DNA of 64,000 nucleotides from Neonectria sp. B-13 (lineage: Eukaryota; Ascomycota; Sordariomycetes; Hypocreales; Nectriaceae). The notes under the pieces are model-generated. The model was not told where the DNA came from. It did not search any database and saw nothing but the letters and a program-made list of their open reading frames with translations. Below are positions 47,401-61,512 of the stretch, one piece after another. The stretch covers positions 5,459,296 to 5,523,295 of the forward strand of contig NOKP01000001.1 in assembly GCA_002682825.1 (NCBI GenBank), in the 5' to 3' direction. The number at the start of each line of letters is the position of its first letter. Within the stretch, counting starts at the first letter, position 1. The translations under genes and the position numbers were made by a program.

Positions 47401-48277
47401 GCCGGAAAAGGGCAGTCGATTTATCGGCTGGTTGGAATCACGATGCATTATGCTCCTTGTTGGTAAGACTGCGCGCACCCTCTGTCCGACTTGGCAATGC
47501 TAGACGATGCTGACGTGATATGAAGACATTGATAGGAAACTCAAGGGTATTTTGGCACGCATCTGGCCAGCGAGATTCGTCGATGGATCTTCTACGACAA
47601 TGGACAGCATAGGTACAGAATACCATGGCTGTTATCTGGTTGGCCTTGGGTGGGATGGAGACGAGTCGACCAAGCACCAAGCCAAAAGTACACACACATC
47701 GCTGCAGACTGTTCTGCAGGAGTTTGAAAGGAGGATTCGTTGCGACGAGAAGTACTTTGACGCCCAGTGTTGCTGGATGAGCGCATTGGTGGTCCGGGCC
47801 CATGACGTGGGTGGCCTGGAGCTCGATGACAGTCGTTGGGGGGAAGACGCTGGTGACAGCGAGGACGATGACTCAGAAGACGACATGGATCCAGATGGCG
47901 AAGATGCTGACGAGGAGGTGTCGGCTCGTGGGGCCGAAGGGAAACCAGGGAAGAAGGCAGCAGGGCACAACTCGAGAGCAGTGACTGTGGCCAAGGCGGC
48001 AGGACTGGGCAAGTTCAGGATGGCAGCCGACGTGCTCAACCGGCTCCGGTGGGACGGCAACCTGGACAGCAACGACTACGTTGTTGGGTACGAGGACAGG
48101 TTCACTGGGGCTCAGGAGAAGGCGGTGGAGCTGTGGAAGAGCGAGCAGACGGACGAGGAATTCATCCCGCAGCACCGGATCCTCTACTTCAAACGCAAGA
48201 GTGACGGAGCGGTTGTGTGGGAGCGAAGGAGCCGGATCGACGACATATTTGGCAGTGGGATCAAGGCCGAAGGATGA
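44486..48277 (+). CDS. Four-domain RNA-end processing/repair protein (2H-EEP-NTase/PAP-MJ1316)
   Basis: Exons 44,486-46,698, 46,750-47,462 and 47,526-48,277 (introns GTGAGT...CAG and GTAAGA...AAG) keep frame and give 1,225 residues. Domains: 2H phosphoesterase, about 15-200, with H50-I-N and H134-M-T (the first motif has N for S/T). Endonuclease/exonuclease/phosphatase, about 258-570, with N267, E302, H391, GDFN (D429, N431) and SDHWG (D564, H565). Nucleotidyltransferase with GS (S661), D672-I-D674 and D726, followed by a poly(A)-polymerase-like core (GFLGGIH, about 802). Acidic linker, about 1085-1115. C-terminal MJ1316 domain (PF04457), about 1135-1222. It should open 2',3'-cyclic phosphates, trim or dephosphorylate, and add nucleotides to damaged RNA. 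All catalytic centres look intact apart from the N52 substitution. Role inferred; no gene name known to me. Confidence 0.9.
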
Positions 48278-49464
48278 GCTGTCGTGGCTGAGACATCCAT
48301 AGATAGATGGAATGGCAGGGATTCTCAAAGCAAACCCAACAGGGGCAGGCTGGTTCTGTAAACGGCGATGCGTGTACGTACTTGGCACGAATAATTACTG
48401 TATTGTAGGGGACATTCATGGGGCGTAGAAACGTGGGTCGTGCCAAGCATGCACCCGGCTTGCAGAGACCCGGGTAACTGGTATCGTTGCATGGTTGGCA
48501 TTCCACTCGGAAGCTTCTACGAAGATACGATGGACTACCTGGCACTGATACGTAGTACTAACAATGCAACGCCGTGGGGCGCAGGGGGTGAGCTGCCAGA
48601 ATGCCGAGGTGCCAGCTGCCAGGTGCCAGGTGGGCGGGAACGTACTAGTACCACGGGCCAGATGCCGGAATTACGTCGCTGCCACCTGAGGTGAAGTTGG
48701 AATAACCTGGACTGTCCGGTTTTACTTGGTACTAACCTACCTCCAGTAATTACAATACCAACCAACGTACTAACTACTAAGTAACCTTGGCACCGACCAA
48801 CCACCAAACACTCCCGGCTGTTGCCTGTGTGATCATGATGACGATGACACCTGTGGTGTGGCCTGCGATGGCGGCGCGCAGTCCAGTACCCCGTACTCCG
48901 TACACTACACCACGCGTTGGGGCATGACCTTGTTTCACGTTTCATCCATCACAGGCAACACTCGGCACTCCCTTCCAACGCATCCCTACTAATTACTACA
49001 CATCCCTGTCGCTTCACATGGCCCGGGGGCCCAGGTACTCGTACAGAGAGGCCCTTCGCTCTCCTCTCAACTTGGCCAGCACGCACAACTTGTCGCCGTG
49101 TCACCGTCACGGCGTCACGGCGTCACCCCCAGCTCGACCCCAAATCAGCCTCACTTTCGGCCCCACTGATGAGACCGTCGTGTCATTGCTGACCTCTAGA
49201 CCCCTGGGCATGGATCAGGTATAAATCTTGTCTGGATCCGACCGTCAATTGCTCCGGATGCGCCACTCCCACCTTCACCACCCAGACGACCACATTACTG
49301 TGTCAGTCTCCCGCATCCCATCATCATTTACCATTTACCATTACCATCGGCATCATCAGCGACCACAACAACGATAACTCCAGCCACAACCTCAATCAAC
49401 ATCACCAATAACCACTGTTTCGAACCCCGCTCCAAACTCCAATTCAAACTCCAATCCGCAAGAC
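48278..49464. promoter_or_regulatory. Long upstream region of the cysteine-rich peptide gene
   Basis: About 1.2 kb without a supported gene. A consensus TATA box, TATAAA, lies at 49,220-49,225, about 240 bp before the peptide ATG. The region after it is CA/CCA-rich with CATT/ATCATC simple repeats (49,310-49,400), a composition common in fungal 5' leaders. Short frames at 48,440-48,945 look like chance. Confidence 0.5.
49258..49377 (+). other. Possible upstream ORF (39 codons, histidine-rich)
   Basis: First ATG after the expected start site of the TATA box at 49,220; the frame ends in TAA at 49,377. It encodes an unusually His-rich peptide (starts MRHSHLHHPDDH). It precedes the cysteine-rich ORF and could act as a translational control uORF if the leader includes it; the transcription start is not known. 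Confidence 0.3.
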
Positions 49465-49578
49465 ATGGCCATCCGCGACGCCCAGCCCGTCGTCGACGGC
49501 TGCTGTACCAACTGCTGCAAGTCGAGCGACCTTGGCACCCACGACTACTGCGGAACTTGCCCCAAATGTCCCGCCTAG
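49465..49578 (+). CDS. Small cysteine-rich peptide (37 aa), metallothionein-like
   Basis: MAIRDAQPVVDGCC begins a 37-residue protein with seven cysteines arranged CC-x2-CC-x10-C-x2-C-x2-C. There is no signal peptide, so it should be cytosolic. Clustered Cys-Cys and CxxC pairs suggest metal binding, as in fungal metallothioneins, but I cannot assign a family. The ATG has a purine at -3 and G at +4 (GACATGG) and lies downstream of a good TATA box and a long leader, a layout typical of a highly expressed inducible gene. Neighbours give no functional hint. The alternative is a chance ORF; the cysteine pattern and promoter argue against that. Confidence 0.55.
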   Translation: MAIRDAQPVVDGCCTNCCKSSDLGTHDYCGTCPKCPA

Positions 49579-50039
49579 ACAAACCCGTCAGGCTTCTCCT
49601 TTCATCAACCACATGCTCCGGAGTCCTCTCGACTTAGCGCGGGTTCGTTTTGTCGGCTTTGTTCATCGACATCTTTTCCATCGCCATCATCATCAACTTC
49701 GATAGTTCCGGGTCCAGGATCGAAGATAGTGGGAGATCGGACTGAAGTCGGATAGGAGGGCTATGCAGGGTATGACAGATGAATAGAATGACCCAAGTGT
49801 GCAAGTTTTTTTTTTGTTCAAGAGCCATCGCTTCGTGATAACCATCCAATGCAGATAGACCACCCGAGCTGTTGTGGACATGCATTGGCTGGTCAGACGA
49901 TAAGTCCCTCGAGAGGAAACACGTGCTCCAGGTCGTGACAGAGATTGGTGCGGTGCAGTCAGGGATCGGTCGTCACACGACCACGCCAAAACACGACACA
50001 CGTCCAAGGCTCCTGCAGATGCCATCAAGCCACGACAAA

Positions 50040-52002
50040 TCATGATGCGAGACTCATGAATACAGCCGCAATGGACGACTTGTCGTACTTGACGTACTTG
50101 CCCTTGCCCTTATCAATCTCATGATAGCGATCCCAAAACCTATCATAGAGTGGTTGCAGCTTCTGCCGGATGTCTTCTCCGAACATCTTGCGCACTTCGC
50201 GCTCCATGCTGTACGACTTATGTCTCGAAACCATGTCGTCAAAAGCACTGTTGAACTGCGTAAACTTTTCCTTGATCTTGTCCTTATCTTTGCTGCCCAG
50301 CCCCTTGATAACGGACGCAGAGTCGGCTGGGCCTGATGTGGGGCGGTGAGACCGGCTCGTGTGGATGGTATCAAAAAGGTATACCGAGAGATCTTTACAG
50401 ATATCCGTATACGCTGCGGTAGCCTTCTTGCGCCATTGATCAAGAACTTCAAGCCTCGTTTTCAGGAGAGGCGCGAGGTCGGAATCGTAGACCATCCGTC
50501 CGATGATCACAACGGTATTGGCCATGAAAACACCGGCAACTGCCTTGCTCTTCAGGAGCACTCGAGCTTTCTGGTCCAGGGACGTTAGGAGCACGTCAAT
50601 TGTATCAAGGCAGTAATGGGCAAATATGTCTCGGCCATCTGCCCCAATGTCGAATGATGCGAGGCTAGGAATGGCATCCGTTGAACGGCCGTTGGAGGCC
50701 GTGCTTGATTTCCAGCCCCCATCACCGAGTGAGACCATGATGCTTGAGATGGGTCGCAGAAACTCCACCATGGCCTGGAGCCTCTGCATCGACTCCGACA
50801 CAACGGCTATCGGGGCGCCATCAGAAGGCAAAACTTGCAAAACCCCAATCTTCCGTCTTGTCTCGTCGAGTAGCTCGGACAAAGAGGACTTTGCCGTTTC
50901 ACGGACCGGTTTTAGCGCTGCGGCTAGCGAACCCTTGAGCTCGCCGGTCCGGGTGTCCAGTTTGCCTGACAAGGCAGACAAAATCTCAGTCACTTCGTAT
51001 GCCAGGTAGCAGTCGGTATGGAGGTGGGCCTTGATATGGGCATTGAGCTCGCGCAGAGTTCGCGCCAGCTCTGCCAGGGCGGCCTGGCAAGTCGATTGGA
51101 AGACAATGCCCCAGTCCTCCCGCGTAAATATGCTGCAAACATTATCGTACTCGGAGAGAAAAAGGCCTTCCATGGCTTGCGCATAAGTCCCAATGCCATT
51201 GGTCCCAGCCCGATAGATTGCATCTGGATTCTTCTTCTTGGCAGTGTTGACGCTTGCAGCGGCCAGGTTGGCCAAGGACGAGGAGAGATACGGCCCACGA
51301 ACTTCGGCATAAATCCTGGCAACTGGCGACTCCTGTCCGCCCTGTGGCTGGCTGCCGGCAACATAGGAGTAAACCAGGCCCAGGCGGGCAATCTTGTCCT
51401 GGGAAAAAACGGGGAACGGCTTGTCCTTGGTGATGTAGTGTAGCGGCTCAATGGAGCGAGGGGTCTCGGCGCGGAGCAATTTATCGAAGTGGTTCTCAAG
51501 CTGAGTGTTGCCTGACTTGATGAGGCGGGCAAGGTCTGCCATGGTCTGCTGGTTGGCGCGCAGGTTGGAAGCCTGCATGTCGGTCAAGGACTTGGTCAGG
51601 CGCTTGATTGATGCCAAATAGTTGGGAAGGCCGGCCTTGTCCGGCCCGACGCGTATAATCTGCTCTTCGTCATTCTTGCTGTCGGCGGGCTGGCGCAGGC
51701 GGTCGATGGCGGCGAGTACAGCATCGACGTCTGTCGTTGGTCAACAAGGCTGGCCTGATGCTCATGAGGCATATGGGACGAAACGTACTATTCCCAAGCG
51801 TCTGTAGGCGCCTCGTTTCTCCATTTAACGGGCCGGTAACATCATGGACGCTTTTACCAGTGGCATCAAGTCTGCCAAGGCATGACTGGATCTTCTTGGT
51901 CAGTTGAGTCGTCTTCTCAAGCCGCGAGTTGAGCACGTCAACCTCAGCTCGCGCCTCCTCGTCAAGGGTGCTGTGGCCACTGCTGGCGAGGCCGACAGCC
52001 AT
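50040..52002 (-). CDS. exo70: Exocyst complex component Exo70
   Basis: Exons 52,002-51,789 and 51,730-50,040 joined over a 58-bp intron (GTACGT...CAG) give 634 residues, the usual fungal Exo70 length. Splicing restores TLGNNVDAVLAAIDRLRQP, matching the conserved N-terminal coiled-coil region. Exo70 is the exocyst subunit that binds PI(4,5)P2 and Rho GTPases at the plasma membrane and tethers secretory vesicles at hyphal tips. The N-terminal helical rod (about 10-75) and the long alpha-helical C-terminal domain are present. The C-terminus ends with the basic signature KGKGKYVKYDKS (about 608-619), the lipid-binding patch region. Transcribed divergently from mcm3 over a 0.9-kb intergenic region. 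Confidence 0.95.
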
Positions 52003-52917
52003 GGCTTAAAGCTGAAGCCGTAGGCGTGGACACAGACAAGTGGTGCGGTACGCAACGGGCATAGGAGTCGATGCGGCCGTAGGAGTGAAAGGGAGGGAGG
52101 TGGTTGAGAGCTCCACGTTCATAGCTCCGGATCCTATTGCTGTACGAATACGTCCTGCCTTCAGCCACATGAGCTGAGATACTCTACTTGCCACAACGCG
52201 AAGCCACAACGTCCCACTCCCCTGCAGGCAGTAATTAGGGCCCACATCGGATGTGTATGTTTTCGCTTTCCGGTTTCGACAAAAGTGACATTAGCTAGCG
52301 TAGGAATTGGCGTATGTACTTATACTAATTGTCCAGATTATGCAACTAGGCTTCCAGGGCCTCTAGGGCTTCTAGGGCTCTAGCTTCCAGGGCTTTTAGG
52401 GCCTAGCCGACAAGCGGAAAGCCAAGAAAAAAAAGAAGAAAAAGAAAAAAGCCCATTAGACCTTTGCACAAAAACAGGCAGTTAAACCATCAAAAGTCGG
52501 TTGGAAGTGGATTTTTCTTAGTAACCTTACTACTTATAGCCATAGTGGGAACGGGTACATCTGATCACTTTGCATAACTTGATAGTGCAATAGAAATTGA
52601 TCAATCCCAACTTTAGCGGTAAAATCGCTACGGAGTATCCGTACTGTGAGGCGGATAGCGCATGCTTTTAGCGCCCGCCCCGCTTCCAATCGTCAACCGA
52701 CAACCGTCAACATACGCATCCGATCTGGGCCTAGGTACCTCCACTCTCACCCACTTTACGCGAAAGAGTCGCGTCTACCAACAACGCGGCTCCAATTTCC
52801 ACAGAACATCCAGCCAAGGTCGCCCATCCATCTCCATCCATCTCCATAGCACCCCACCTTTGCATCTCTTGTTTGCACTGTCGGTGAGAGGCACGGCATT
52901 GCAGCTCAACAGACATC
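52003..52917. promoter_or_regulatory. Shared divergent promoter of exo70 and mcm3
   Basis: The region between two divergent start codons. Near the mcm3 side is ACGCGAAA (52,758-52,765), a good match to the MCB/SCB-type site bound by MBF/SBF, which drives G1/S genes such as MCM subunits. In the middle lies a short imperfect minisatellite of CTTCTAGGGC/CTTCCAGGGC units (about 52,345-52,405), followed by a purine tract of A-rich AAGAAG (52,423-52,450). Confidence 0.5.
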
Positions 52918-55730
<2,813 letters not shown>

Positions 55731-56023
55731 AATGACAAGGATGACAATATGAACTTGATTGGCGTCGGAAGGGGAATAGGACCGTCAATTTAATCATGGA
55801 TATACGGCGGGGGTTTTGGGGGGGGGGGGCTTGGAAGAGTGTTCATAGGCAGTACTTGTTTTGTGCCAGTGACATGCCGGAAATTGTCACATTTGGGAAC
55901 TTTGCACAACCTCAACATGAGGACAGGAAGGTCTTGAATTTGACTTACTGCTGTACCCAAGCACTCATTGCCGGGTGTTGAATGCGCAGTTTGCATTGCT
56001 AGATGGGCAACTAACTAGGTACT
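55731..56023. terminator. 3' region between convergent mcm3 and mak32-like genes
   Basis: 293 bp between two converging stop codons; it must hold both polyadenylation regions. It includes a G homopolymer run (about 55,815-55,829). No gene is seen. Confidence 0.4.
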
Positions 56024-57569
56024 CTATATACGTTGCTTGAACTCGCGGACCCGAGCCTGAACACTCTGCCCATTCCAAGTCTCTTGGCCATCCATGTCCC
56101 TGCCAAGCACAGGAACGCCAACCTGCTCGATGGCAAAGCTAGCTGCTACCGTGCCCCAGATGGCGGCATCCTCGATATTCTCACCTCGGGCAAGGGCGAC
56201 TCCGAGCCCTCCGAGAAACGTGTTGCCGCCACCAGTGGGATCAACCACCTTTGAAGGGTCTTGGTGGTAGGCCGGGACCCATCGCTCGATACCGGGGTCG
56301 ACCTCAATCTCTTCGCGGGCAACAAAGCCGTCGGCGTCCTGGAGAAGGCCGGCGAAGAGAGCCTCCATGTCAGTGTCAGGCTGCAAGCCACCCCGGACGT
56401 AGTCCTTCTTGCGGCGCTTGGTCGTTGCAACGGGATCGCGTTGCCGCTTCCTCCCGCCATTCTTTGCAATGTAGCAGCCTTTATCACCGGCTCGGACGAC
56501 GAGAGTAAAGGACTGGAGGGGCATGCTGGCCAAGAGCTGCTCGCAAGCTCGCTCAACCGCCAAACTCGAAACCTCGCCTGTGGCCGGGTCGAGCCCGTCA
56601 TCGCCCATGAAGCCCGCTAGCTCTGCGTGGTTGGGGCTGCAAATGTCGACGTAGGGCAGGGTGTTTGTGCAGTTGAGCAGCTCATCCGGGGTGCACAGGT
56701 CGGGCACGGGCTCCCAAATGAAGATGGGTTTAGTATACGCTTCTGGGGCAACGGCTCTTTTGCGGAGTTTGGTGATATCAGAGACGAGGTCCCTACAGCG
56801 CGTGGGGGAGCAGATGAGATGAAAGGAACGTGACTGAAGCAAGGTCGCGGTGAGATCGTCGGCGGTGAGACGCTTCTTGGGGGTGAGATACTTGAAGGCG
56901 CGCTTTTCGGCGGCGCCCTCGTAGCCGTTCCAGCCGCGGGTGGTGAGTCGAAGGCCATCGTGGCGGAAGAGAGCAGAGGTCGACCATGAGTCGATGAGGG
57001 TGGACAGGGATGGTGGGAAGTCAGAGCCCTGATCGACGACCCAGCCTACCGAGGACGAGATGGGCGGCGGCGAGAAGATACGGGCGCCGAGCGCAGAGTA
57101 GGCACCAGCGCCGCCAAGAATGTTCTTGACCGGAGGTGTCGGCGGAATGAAGTCGATATCGTCTATGAGGGGCCGAGGCCATGACATGTCAGCGATTGCT
57201 CTCTCGATGATAGTGAGAAGGATGGGCGTGCTAACCGATGATGAACATGCCCAGGGTAACAAAGTCGATGGAGACATGTTCCTTCGGGGAAGATGGGCCT
57301 TTTGTTTGTGGTTCTGGCAGTGATTCTGGCGGTGGTTCTGGCAGTTCTTCCAGTTGTTCTTTTTGTTGCTGTTGATCTTGTTGCTGCAGCCTCAGTTCCA
57401 ACTGCCGCCCTTTTTGCTCCTCTTCCTCCGGGACTGCTGGCTCCTCTTGGGCTTCTGGGGCTTCTAGGACCTCTGGAACCACGGGTTCCTCTGGCACCTG
57501 GAGACCCGGAACCCGATCGCCATCTTCGCCTTGGATCTGATCATGTGGTCGATCATCCGCAGCCTCCAT
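56024..57569 (-). CDS. Mak32-like PfkB-family protein
   Basis: Exons 57,569-57,236 and 57,162-56,024 (73-bp intron, GTTAGC...TAG) give 490 residues. Splicing joins FVTLGMFIID to DIDFIPPTPP and yields the PfkB N-terminal motif KNILGGAGAYSALGAR. Residues 1-95 are low-complexity (Glu/Pro/Gln-rich) ahead of the kinase fold. The second PfkB signature reads DPTGGGNTFLGG (D419 to about 430): the usual catalytic aspartate of GAGD is asparagine (N425). Yeast Mak32 is a PfkB relative needed for stability of L-A dsRNA virus particles; enzymatic activity here is doubtful. The first clear ATG is 57,569; a longer leader with an extra exon cannot be excluded. Confidence 0.85.
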
Positions 57570-59246
57570 GACGGCGAGCAGGGCCACTGTGATGCCGGGG
57601 TTGAAAGGGCGGCGCTGTGAGTCAACAGTCAAGACTCCGTGAGCTGAGAGCTCGGTTCATCTGCCGCTGGGCTGGCTGGCTGGATATGGGCACTGAAAAG
57701 TGTGAGGGACGGAGCTCAGTGGACTGCCTAGGTAGGTACCTAGCGGGCAGGGTAGGAAGAAAATCCTCCTGGTTCCTCCTAAATGGAACCTACTCACGGA
57801 TAGTTAAGAGATGGAGGCGACGGCTCGGTTTTTGCGCCTCTCAGTAACAAGCCAAGCAAGTTTATTGTGAATGTCGATGAGTCGCCGCTCTCGTTCTCAG
57901 CTGTTGTTTGCCAGGCGGTGTCTCTCTCAAGTTGGGCTGAGGTTGGGTGGGACTGCGCTGCACTGTTTCGTGGATCCGAAAGTCGGCTTATCGGTTGCCC
58001 GCTGGTACCTGTGGCTGGTGATTTAAGTATCCTCCAGCGGCCAATGTGCCTGGAATGTACCCAGGCGCGGTCTGGGGGCACCCAGAGGATACAAGGCGAG
58101 GGCCACGCAGAGGGCGACCGACAGGGGTGATGGTTTGATGGAGGTGGAGAGCAGGCAAGCAGGCGGCTCCTCTAGTAGTAGTTACGCCGGGAGTTGGCGG
58201 CTCTTTCAGGGGTTAGTTACAACTTGCATGCAGCATGGGTACAATAGTCTACACCTAAGAATACTTACTTGCCCAAATAGAATGGGCGGTGTTGTCTCAA
58301 CGCGGGCGAGCCTCACCACACATTCGATCTCATAATACTTTAGGATCTTATCGCGGCTGTTTACTAGTTTCGCGTGGATTACACGCTCCCCTTTCATGAG
58401 CTGTGAGCATATCTGTATGGATGCGAATCGCAATGACCGTGGATTGACCAGGAAGACAAGATCCTCGCGCGACCACAGTTCACGTCAGATCTCCAACCAA
58501 CAAACCAGCCAAACGGCAGGTGCTCGTTGACAGTCTCTTTATCTAATGTACCAATGCATGTGAGAAAGTCCATTAGCCACGAAAAAACCCTCCCTCGATA
58601 TTCGCTTCAGAGACACCATCCGACTTGATCATCTCCAGGGTAATTAGGGTAGTCAGTGAAGCTCAAATGCAAGTTTACGTAACACATGCTAGGGCTGTCT
58701 GGCGAGTTGACGGCTGGTTCCTGGATCGGAATCGGGGCTCGGACGTAGGAAGCTCCGGGGCGCAAAGCTGCAAGCTGGCAGCCTGGTTCCAGGGGCTGCA
58801 GCACCCACCAGCACCTGTCAGCACCAGTGGACCTCACCTCACCTCACCTCACCACAAGGCACCGAGGTAGACTAACTACCTACCTGTTGTTACCTGTGCC
58901 TCCTGAGAGTTATCCCGTCCCTGGAACCCTCCGTCTCCCTCCGCAACAACTCACCTCTATCCCAACTCCCAAGGCCAAGACATCCACGCAATTCTGCGCT
59001 CCTCCACTCGACGGTAGCTTTCCGCGACACACAGCTCTTTGCGACACACCAAGCATCCCTATTCCGGTGCCTGGACCCGTCGCCTCACCAGCTTAAAGCT
59101 CCTCGTCACCCTCCTCCTTGTCCCAGACTCCCTCTGCTGCGAGACATTCTCCATCGGCCTATCCCGACCTCACACTTGATCTTTCTTCGCACTTCTTCAC
59201 CACAGCTACCAGGAGCGCCCAGTCCAAGCAGAATAGTCTCTTCACC
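57570..59246. other. Intergenic region between mak32-like and CAP genes
   Basis: About 1.7 kb of divergent promoter with no supported gene. It contains CCTAGGTAGGTACC repeats (about 57,728-57,740) and ACCTC repeats (58,830-58,850). The last 300 bp are pyrimidine-rich (CTCC, CACC), typical of the leader of a strongly expressed fungal gene. Confidence 0.6.
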
Positions 59247-61119
59247 ATGGCAGCCACGAGCCACATGCACAACCTGACTACGCTCATCAAGCGGTACAGC
59301 TTCTCCCCTCTCCCCTTTGCGACCTTTGTCCGCCAAGGCCCCCTGTCGCGAGTACTGACTCCTGTCTAGCCTCGAAGCTGCAACATCCCGACTCGAGGAC
59401 ATTGCCTCCTCAACCGACCTTCCTAAGGATGTTCCTGCCTCTCACCCCCCGATCCCTTCTCCCCAGGTAGCTGCTGTCGTCTCCACGCCTCCCGCTGCCC
59501 CTGCGCCTCCAAAGCCTGCCGCTGAGCCGCTTCCCGAAGCCGTCGAGGAATTCGACGCCTTTCTCAATTCCGCCGTCGACAAATATGTGAAGCTTAGCAA
59601 CCAACTCGGTGGCCTTGTCGCCCAACAGGTCCGTCCGTTATTCTCTGGCTCCTTTTCGTCGCTCTGAATCTTGGGATACCAAACGACCTCGTTTCCTCTG
59701 GCAGCTAACATCAACATTGACTAGGCCACGTTGGTCCGCAAGGGACTCCAAGAACAACGCAAGTTCCTCCTCATTTCGACTAAAGCCAAGAAACCCGACA
59801 TCTCTGGCGCTGATATGGCCGTATATCAGGAACTCATTAAGCCCATCAACGAGGCCCTGATGGCCGTGACTGATCTGAAGGACAAGAACCGCCCCGACCC
59901 CATGTATACGCAGCTCAGCACCGTCGCCGATGGTATCATGGTTCTGGCATGGGTCACTGTTGATAGCCGCCCCTACAAGCATGTAGAGGAATGTCTTGGA
60001 TCGGCCCAATTCTTCGGAAACAGGGTGCTTAAAGAGCAAAAGGACAAGTACGTCTCTCTGGACCTATCTGTGTTGCCTCTACTGACTGATTGTACAGGGA
60101 CGGCAAGCAGGTCGAGTGGGTTCAAGCATTCTACCAAATCTTCCGAGACTTGGCCGACTTCGTCAAGCAATACTTCGCCAATGGCATCACCTGGAACCCC
60201 AAGGGTAGCCCGGCTCAAGATGTCGTCAAGTCCCTCTCTCATGCCTCAAGCCCACCAGCTGCTCCTGCTCCCTCAGCCACTGGTGGTCCTCCACCGCCGC
60301 CGCCGCCGCCGCCTCCCCCCGGCCCACCGCCGGTTCTGGAGATCAAGCCCGACGCGGCCCCTGCTGCCACGACACCAGGCGGCCTGGGAGCTGTCTTCTC
60401 CGAGCTGAACAAGGGCGAGTCCGTCACAAAGGGTCTTCGAAAAGTGGAAAAATCCGAGATGACACACAAGAACCCGTCTCTCCGCGCAAGCTCAACAGTA
60501 TCGGAGCATGACGGATCGGTTCGTGCTAAGAGCCCAGCGCCCGGCAAGAAGCCCAAGCCCCAGAGCATGCGAGTCAAGAAGCCACCCAAGCATGAGCTCG
60601 AAGGCAACAAATGGACAATTGTATGGAAACCCCGATGCGACATGATTTGAGTTAGCTTGCTGACCCCCAATTCAGGAGAACTATGACAAGGAGCCTCAGC
60701 CGATCGAGATTGAGGCGTCCCTGACCCAATCGATCCTTATTAGCCGATGCAACAACACTACCGTTATCGTCAAGGGTAAGGCGAACCAGGTGACGATTGA
60801 AAACTCGACCCGGTTGTCCCTCGTCGTCGACAATCTGGTCTCGACCGTGGATGTGGTTAAGGCCCAGAACTTCGCCCTTCAGGTCCTGGGCACCATCCCG
60901 ACCGTCATGTTGGATCAAATCGACGGCGCCCAAATCTACTTCAGCAAGGAGAGCACCGGTACCAAGATCTTTACGAGCAAGTCTACGGGCATAAACCTGA
61001 ACGTCATCTCCGGCCCTGAAGAAGATTACAAGGAAGTACCCTTGCCATCGCAGATCTGTTCATACTACGACGAGGAGAAGGACGACCTGGTCTCTGAGAT
61101 TGTGGCGCATGCCGGCTAG
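59247..61119 (+). CDS. cap1: Adenylyl cyclase-associated protein (Srv2/CAP)
   Basis: Five exons (59,247-59,293, 59,370-59,628, 59,725-60,047, 60,098-60,620, 60,676-61,119) keep frame and give 531 residues. CAP links Ras/adenylyl cyclase signalling to actin turnover: its N-terminal half works with cofilin on filaments and its C-terminal half recharges G-actin. Order: cyclase-binding coiled coil (LIKRLEAATSRLEDIA, about 13-28), Pro/Ala linker, helical folded domain (about 78-245), proline run (about 274-288, profilin/SH3 type), WH2-like basic linker, and beta-helix C-CAP domain (about 376-531) starting GNKWTIENY. The start ATG sits in an ideal ACCATGG context. Introns are 50-96 bp with CTGAC or CTAAC branch sites. 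The symbol follows common fungal usage. Confidence 0.95.
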
Positions 61120-61512
61120 GCTTGTCGCTGGTACAATACTTGGATATTTGGCCTGTAGGACTAGGATATCGAGAGACTCGCTCTTATCGTGTACAGTTGG
61201 GATTCGAGTGGTAACACCGACAGTTGACAAACAGCGTGTCTTAAATTTGAATTTTGGGCAATTCGACCAAAATTTGGCCTCTAATTTGTCTCCAATGCTC
61301 CCAACCTTTTCCTCTTTTGCCTCCCTTTTTGCCTAAACATGCAGGAGACAAGGTGTGTAACATGGGACGGCGCTAGAATACATGGCAAGTAGATATAACA
61401 AACGAGACCATACCAACATCCCAAATGGCGTCTCTAGAATAACTCCTTTGGCGTGCATCAACCGTGAATGACGCTAACTCTCTGTCGATGGATATCAATG
61501 AATCCAACGACT
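61120..61512. terminator. 3' region between convergent CAP and carnitine acetyltransferase genes
   Basis: About 390 bp between converging stop codons, with TA-rich stretches (61,245-61,290) suited to 3' processing. No gene is seen. Confidence 0.4.

Noticed and set aside
47526..47536. Alternative acceptor TAG at 47,533-47,535 for RNA-repair intron 2
   Set aside because: Using it breaks the frame; the AAG at 47,523-47,525 keeps frame and gives a family-like VDIDRKLKGILARIWPARF.
57570..57632. Longer N-terminus of the Mak32-like protein
   Set aside because: The frame continues 21 codons upstream but without ATG; a CTCACAG sequence there could be a splice acceptor from an earlier exon, which I could not confirm.
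59118..59246. N-terminal extension of CAP
   Set aside because: The open frame upstream begins with TTG, not ATG, and the ATG at 59,247 has an ideal context and matches the family N-terminus.
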